Below are positions 8,383-11,232 of a stretch of DNA of 11,232 bases, piece after piece. The first letter of the stretch is position 1. Each line of letters opens with the position of its first letter. A program made the translations under genes and the position numbers. The notes beneath the pieces were generated by a model that was not told the origin of the DNA, did not search any database, and saw only the letters and a list, made by a program, of their open reading frames with translations. Source of the DNA: Chromera velia. Taxonomy: Eukaryota; Sar; Chromeraceae. The stretch covers positions 60,380 to 71,611 of the forward strand of contig JAHBMJ010005270.1 of the NCBI GenBank assembly GCA_018398765.1. The letters run 5' to 3'.

Positions 8383-8565
8383 ATGGCAGCTGGATCGCCG
8401 AGTTGTACGCACGCCTTGTTCCACATAGCTCTCTTGACGTCTTGCTGCGTACTTGGAGCGGTCAAAAAGGAAATTGAAGCTGCCAAGGAAATTGACAGTT
8501 TGGCTCGGAAAAAGTTGCACTTAGAATTCCCCCTGGAGGGTGTGGCAACAGAAGTCATCGAATAA
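8383..8565 (+). CDS. Small hypothetical protein with one hydrophobic segment and a charged helix
   Basis: This 60-codon frame starts at an ATG in strong context (GAAATGG). The frame stays open upstream to 8278, so the start could be an internal Met of a longer exon. Residues about 11-27 (ALFHIALLTSCCVLGAV) are hydrophobic enough for a membrane segment or signal anchor. Residues about 28-45 are rich in Lys, Glu and Ala (KKEIEAAKEIDSLARKK), typical of an amphipathic helix. The C-terminal part is acidic. No family is recognised. It lies 141 bases before the 123-codon frame on the same strand and in the same reading frame, so the two may belong to one spliced gene. The antisense frame at 8274-8648 is longer but less protein-like. 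Confidence 0.4.
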   Translation: MAAGSPSCTHALFHIALLTSCCVLGAVKKEIEAAKEIDSLARKKLHLEFPLEGVATEVIE

Positions 8566-8613
8566 TTACGGAGATCGTTGAGCGATCTCCTCTGTTCCTT
8601 CCTTCTAAGACTT

Positions 8614-8705
8614 GTGAGTAACCCACGCGTGTTGCATTGATATTTCACTTAATCAAGGCTCACACTTTGGGCTCCGCTCTGACGACGTAAAGGAAAAGGC
8701 CTCAG
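8614..8705 (+). other. Candidate intron just before the 8707 start codon (92 bases)
   Basis: A near-consensus donor, CTT|GTGAGTAA, at 8614 and an acceptor, GGCCTCAG|G, ending at 8705 flank 92 bases. The acceptor sits two bases before the ATG at 8707. This would place an intron in the 5' leader of the downstream frame. Joining it to the upstream 60-codon frame is not possible in phase with this pair. Confidence 0.4.
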
Positions 8706-8706
8706 G

Positions 8707-9078
8707 ATGACAGAGAGCGTGCAAAAGGTCGCAAGAGGACTCGAAGAGAAGCTTCGTGCGAAAACCATTGTAAGCTGGCACGACCAGGTTGAGGTCTTGG
8801 AAGGTGTCCGTTGTCGTTGCGATGGATACAGTCTGCAGCGAATTCTGGGAAGCGATTTCTCTCGGAAGGGCGAGAACCAGCAGAAATTTCCGCAGTTGTG
8901 CAAGTTCATGAATGACTTCTTTGCGGCTCGTGCACGACGGCACGGTAGGGACGAGGAGGAGGACGACGAAGAAGATGATGCAGTGGTTGATAATCCAGCT
9001 GCAGCCACTGCAGAGAGGCACGAGGAGCAAGATGTCGAAGAGCCCATAAGTGAGCAAAACTCGATGGATTGGGATTGA
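8707..9078 (+). CDS. Hypothetical acidic-tailed protein (123 aa)
   Basis: The frame starts at an ATG with A at -3 (AGGATGA) and ends at TGA 9076-9078. Residues 1-75 look globular, with mixed charged and hydrophobic residues, including WHDQVEVLEGVRCRCDGY (24-41) and FPQLCKFMNDFFAARARR (61-78). Residues 82-91 are an unbroken acidic run of Asp and Glu, followed by an Ala-rich and again acidic C-terminus ending MDWD. The acidic tail suggests a soluble nuclear or chaperone-like binding protein, but that is a guess from composition. No catalytic motif, signal peptide or membrane segment is visible, and I do not recognise a family. The antisense frame (8653-9093) lacks protein-like features. Confidence 0.6.
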   Translation: MTESVQKVARGLEEKLRAKTIVSWHDQVEVLEGVRCRCDGYSLQRILGSDFSRKGENQQKFPQLCKFMNDFFAARARRHGRDEEEDDEEDDAVVDNPAAATAERHEEQDVEEPISEQNSMDWD

Positions 9079-9745
9079 CTCTCTGTTGCGCATGTGAATT
9101 GTGCATACTTACGAACGAAGATGGCTCAAGGCCTGCTTGTCTGCGCAGACTAGCTGAACGGATTGTGCCGTCGCGGAGGCAAAGTCACACAGGCACGCCG
9201 TGTTTTTTTTTTCTTTTCAAAGAGAAGTGCTGACCTTGTTGCTTCAGCGTACGTACCCCCAGCAATGCAATGGAAAGTCTTTGCATGTGACCATTCCATC
9301 GATCTCTTCGCCTTTGGTTGTCTATACCTCTCCGACTCTACGAACCCTCCTTTCTTCGTTGGCCTGCATGCGTCCGCCTGTCTGTCTGTGCATCTATGCG
9401 TTTGCTTGTCTGTCCGTCTATCGAGATACGTTTTGTGTTTGTCCAGCTATCTGTCCGTATCTCGGTGCAACAATCTGTCGATCGGCGCATCAGTCACGCT
9501 CTGACTGCCTGTCTCAGACTCTATCCAAGTCTCGTTAGTTGCATGTCCTTCGCAGACTGCTCTTCTACACGATTTCTTCTTCTTCCTTGAAAATTATTTC
9601 TTTCGTGCATCATGCAGCATTCTCTGTCTCGTTATCTGCCTGCCTGTCTGCTTGCTGGCTTGCTCGCCGACCCACCTGTTGCTTGCCCGCTTGCCGTTCT
9701 TGGTGCTACACTCTGATTACACTCTGGCCATTATTTATACTATGA
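9079..9745. repeat. Degenerate CTGT/TGCC-type pyrimidine-rich repeats
   Basis: From about 9360 to 9530 and again from 9620 to 9700 the plus strand is a decayed mixture of CTGT, CTGC, CTAT and TTGC tetranucleotides, which opens three overlapping frames rich in Cys, Leu and Ser. They are not genes. The first 280 bases are the 3' flank of the 8707 frame and contain a T-run at about 9200-9212. No coding signal is seen. Confidence 0.7.
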
Positions 9746-10704
9746 GGCAGTAAAAGGAAAAAACGTAAGATTCTTTTTGTTTGCATTTGTTGAAGCGCAA
9801 GTCTAGACTGTGTCACACAAATGTGTTTAAATAAAAATCGTGTCAGCAATTACATCAGGTTTAGGTTTAATTACTAGTTTTCATTAACTTTGGGCAATGG
9901 CGATTGATTGATAATTGATTGGCCTGTATATACAGAACAACAATAAAATTTATCAAATCATGTCCAATTTGACAGAATAAATTTAAAAGTTCGGGGGTTT
10001 ACAAAAGGAAATAGAAAGCAAACCCTAGAGTAAAACTTAAAGCACAAAGTTTTTGAACAAATAACTATTTCTACATATTTCTAGAACTATTTGATTGATT
10101 GATTGATTGATTGATTGATATGTTCCGCCCTAGGGCCTTCCCGCTATGTCTATCTGTCGCCAGAGCTAGCAGGGCGGGGCGTTCCCCAGCCTAAACTGAG
10201 GTATCAGACTTTGATTAATTCAGTAATCAGTCTAGTAATCGATCAGTTCATTTTACAAGTCATTTTAATTACTACTGTAGTATGTATGACTTCCTCACGG
10301 ACTTTCCATATAAAAAGTAAAATTTCTTTAATAAATTGTAATTCAATGAAATATTTAACGCATATTTTCTTTTATTGATAATGATGTATTTGACGCTGAG
10401 CTTCCTAGTGAATTTCGGCTTAATTTGTGTAATGTTTTAGTTTAATTACTTTAAAAATGTGCACAATTCATATACTAGGGCAATACACATATATATACAT
10501 ATATATACAATTACACAGTCAAACCGTCGAAACACCGAGTTACGACGTAAAACTTGCGGCAAAAGTGAAAAAAATAGCCTCAAATTTTAATATTTTTACA
10601 GATTTACTGACAAACCCTTATCGTAACCCTTGTATGAAGTACGTGTCTATAATTGATTTTTTGATTGATTTGGTGTTGAGGTGTAGTGCTTTCTGCTGGC
10701 CATC
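9746..10704. other. AT-rich spacer with a TTGA microsatellite and a short GC-rich inverted repeat
   Basis: The only frames are AT-rich and lack protein character. A perfect TTGA array of seven units lies at 10091-10118. Just to its right a GC-rich island at about 10125-10180 carries an inverted repeat, CCGCCCT/AGGGCGG, with about 38 bases between. Degenerate TTGATTGA clusters recur at 9900-9925 and near 10655-10670. ATAT runs at about 10490-10508 may be a second microsatellite. Confidence 0.6.
10091..10118. repeat. TTGA tetranucleotide microsatellite
   Basis: Seven perfect TTGA units. Confidence 0.95.
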
Positions 10705-10911
10705 TCAGGTGTTGAATATGCGAAGAAATTCTGTGAAGTTAAGAGCACCAGATCCGTCTTTGTCGGCCTCGTCCATCATGTCTTTGCACAGACGCTCACT
10801 ATAATTCTCTCCGAGCACCTCGCTCGCGTGTTTTACGTCCTCAGCGTGAATGATGCCTTTCCCATCTCTGCATTCATCAACCAGCAGATAGTTTTTTCAC
10901 TCCCATTGGTC
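10705..10911 (-). CDS. Terminal exon of a centrin/calmodulin-like EF-hand protein (partial; in-frame TGA upstream)
   Basis: The minus-strand frame open from 10896 to the TGA at 10707-10705 encodes 63 residues with two EF-hand motifs. The second loop (residues 45-56, DKDGSGALNFTE) has all canonical calcium ligands. The first (residues 9-20, CRDGKGIIHAED) keeps the spacing, but has Cys at position 1 and Asp at position 12. The linker SEVLGENYSE and the ending TEFLRIF closely resemble the C-terminal half of centrins, calcium-binding proteins of basal bodies and flagella. A normal protein would have about two more EF-hands upstream. A TGA at 10899-10897 stops the frame. A candidate acceptor, TTTTCTGCAG, ends at 10912, but the stop lies inside that exon. 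Starting instead after ATGCAG, at 10867, would avoid the stop and let the upstream exon supply the missing Asp of loop 1. Confidence 0.65.
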
Positions 10912-11023
10912 CTGCAGAAAATGTGTGTAGACTTCCCGCTGCCTTCAGACGAATCAATCATGCCGTGACCAAACAATGCAAAACAGAAATGCAAAAAGCG
11001 ATAATGCAAATTTCAAATCACAC
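10912..11023 (-). other. Candidate intron upstream of the EF-hand exon (112 bases)
   Basis: CTTCAG|GTGTGA at 11023 and TTTTCTGCAG|G at 10912 make a well-formed GT-AG pair on the minus strand. However, the 3' exon would then begin with a frame containing a stop after four codons, and the 5' flank does not read as an EF-hand. The intron may therefore be longer or use other sites. Confidence 0.3.
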
Positions 11024-11140
11024 CTGAAGCTCGGCAGACTTGCTTGCTTGCTCTCTCAATCCTTAGAAGTCTCCAAAGAGGAATGAATGACCCCGAGTTT
11101 TTGAATTGCTTTTGGGACGCAGGAACGAGCATGCAGTCAC

Positions 11141-11232
11141 CTCTCTCTGCGTCTGCCTGCCTGCCTGTCTGTCTGTCTCTCTCTCTCTCTCTCCCTCCCT
11201 CCCTCCCCCCCCCCTCTCTCTTTCTCTCTCTC
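11141..11232. repeat. CT/CCTC/C-run microsatellite at the right edge
   Basis: This is a compound tract of CTGC, CTGT, CT, CCCT and a C-run, then CT again. It continues to the window edge and is likely to extend beyond it. Confidence 0.95.

Noticed and set aside
8274-8648. Minus-strand 124-codon frame
   Set aside because: It overlaps the plus-strand 60-codon frame, lacks a domain, and looks less like a protein than the plus-strand reading.
8653-9093. Minus-strand frames of 132 and 146 codons
   Set aside because: They are antisense to the acidic-tailed frame. The poly-Ser run is simply the reverse of its Asp/Glu codons.
9163-9745. Plus-strand frames rich in Cys, Leu and Ser
   Set aside because: They are translations of degenerate CTGT-type repeats.
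1-11232. CRISPR array, tRNA, rRNA or bacterial operon
   Set aside because: No regularly spaced direct repeats, no cloverleaf or rRNA-like segment, and no ribosome binding sites. The gene structure is eukaryotic.

Overview
The window looks like nuclear DNA from a unicellular eukaryote. It carries spliced genes with GT-AG introns, a nucleus-encoded mitochondrial ribosomal protein, an ankyrin-repeat gene, an EF-hand exon, good ATG contexts (A or G at -3), many microsatellites and a short inverted-repeat transposon. No operons or bacterial ribosome binding sites are visible. The dense TGCATGC promoter-type motifs, the CT-rich microsatellites and the protein types would fit an alveolate alga such as a chromerid. 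That placement is an inference from style and not a proven identification.

Layout: two compartments alternate. Gene-bearing, more GC-rich DNA lies at about 1-3270 and 5480-9750, plus the last 550 bases. AT-rich, repeat-bearing DNA lies at about 3280-5480 and 9750-10680. From left to right: (1) a minus-strand gene for mitochondrial small-subunit ribosomal protein mS35 (410-1882), with a 699-base intron joining its two conserved-domain exons in phase; (2) an intergenic segment with a cluster of AGACGG motifs; (3) a plus-strand small open frame with a four-cysteine zinc-finger-like motif (2588-2839); (4) an inverted/tandem repeat patch (3476-3895); (5) an 831-base TA-flanked element with 23-base terminal inverted repeats and no coding capacity (3992-4822), read here as a MITE; (6) AT-rich spacer and a CT microsatellite; (7) a minus-strand ankyrin-repeat gene (7856 down to 6269) whose frame breaks at three places; (8) a divergent promoter region with seven TGCATG motifs (8012-8248); (9) two small plus-strand open frames of 60 and 123 codons in the same frame, possibly on one transcript; (10) degenerate CTGT-type repeats and AT-rich spacer; (11) the 3' end of a minus-strand centrin/calmodulin-like EF-hand gene (stop at 10705) running off through an uncertain upstream exon; (12) a CT/C-rich microsatellite at the right edge.

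The genes do not form an evident pathway. The best-supported relationships are the divergent arrangement of the ankyrin gene and the 60-codon frame around one motif-rich promoter, and the contrast between the intact mS35 gene and the broken ankyrin gene in the same sequence. The three most useful results are the spliced mS35 gene, the broken ankyrin gene with its recoverable repeat pattern, and the newly delimited TA-flanked inverted-repeat element. I see no defence system, CRISPR array, rRNA or tRNA.
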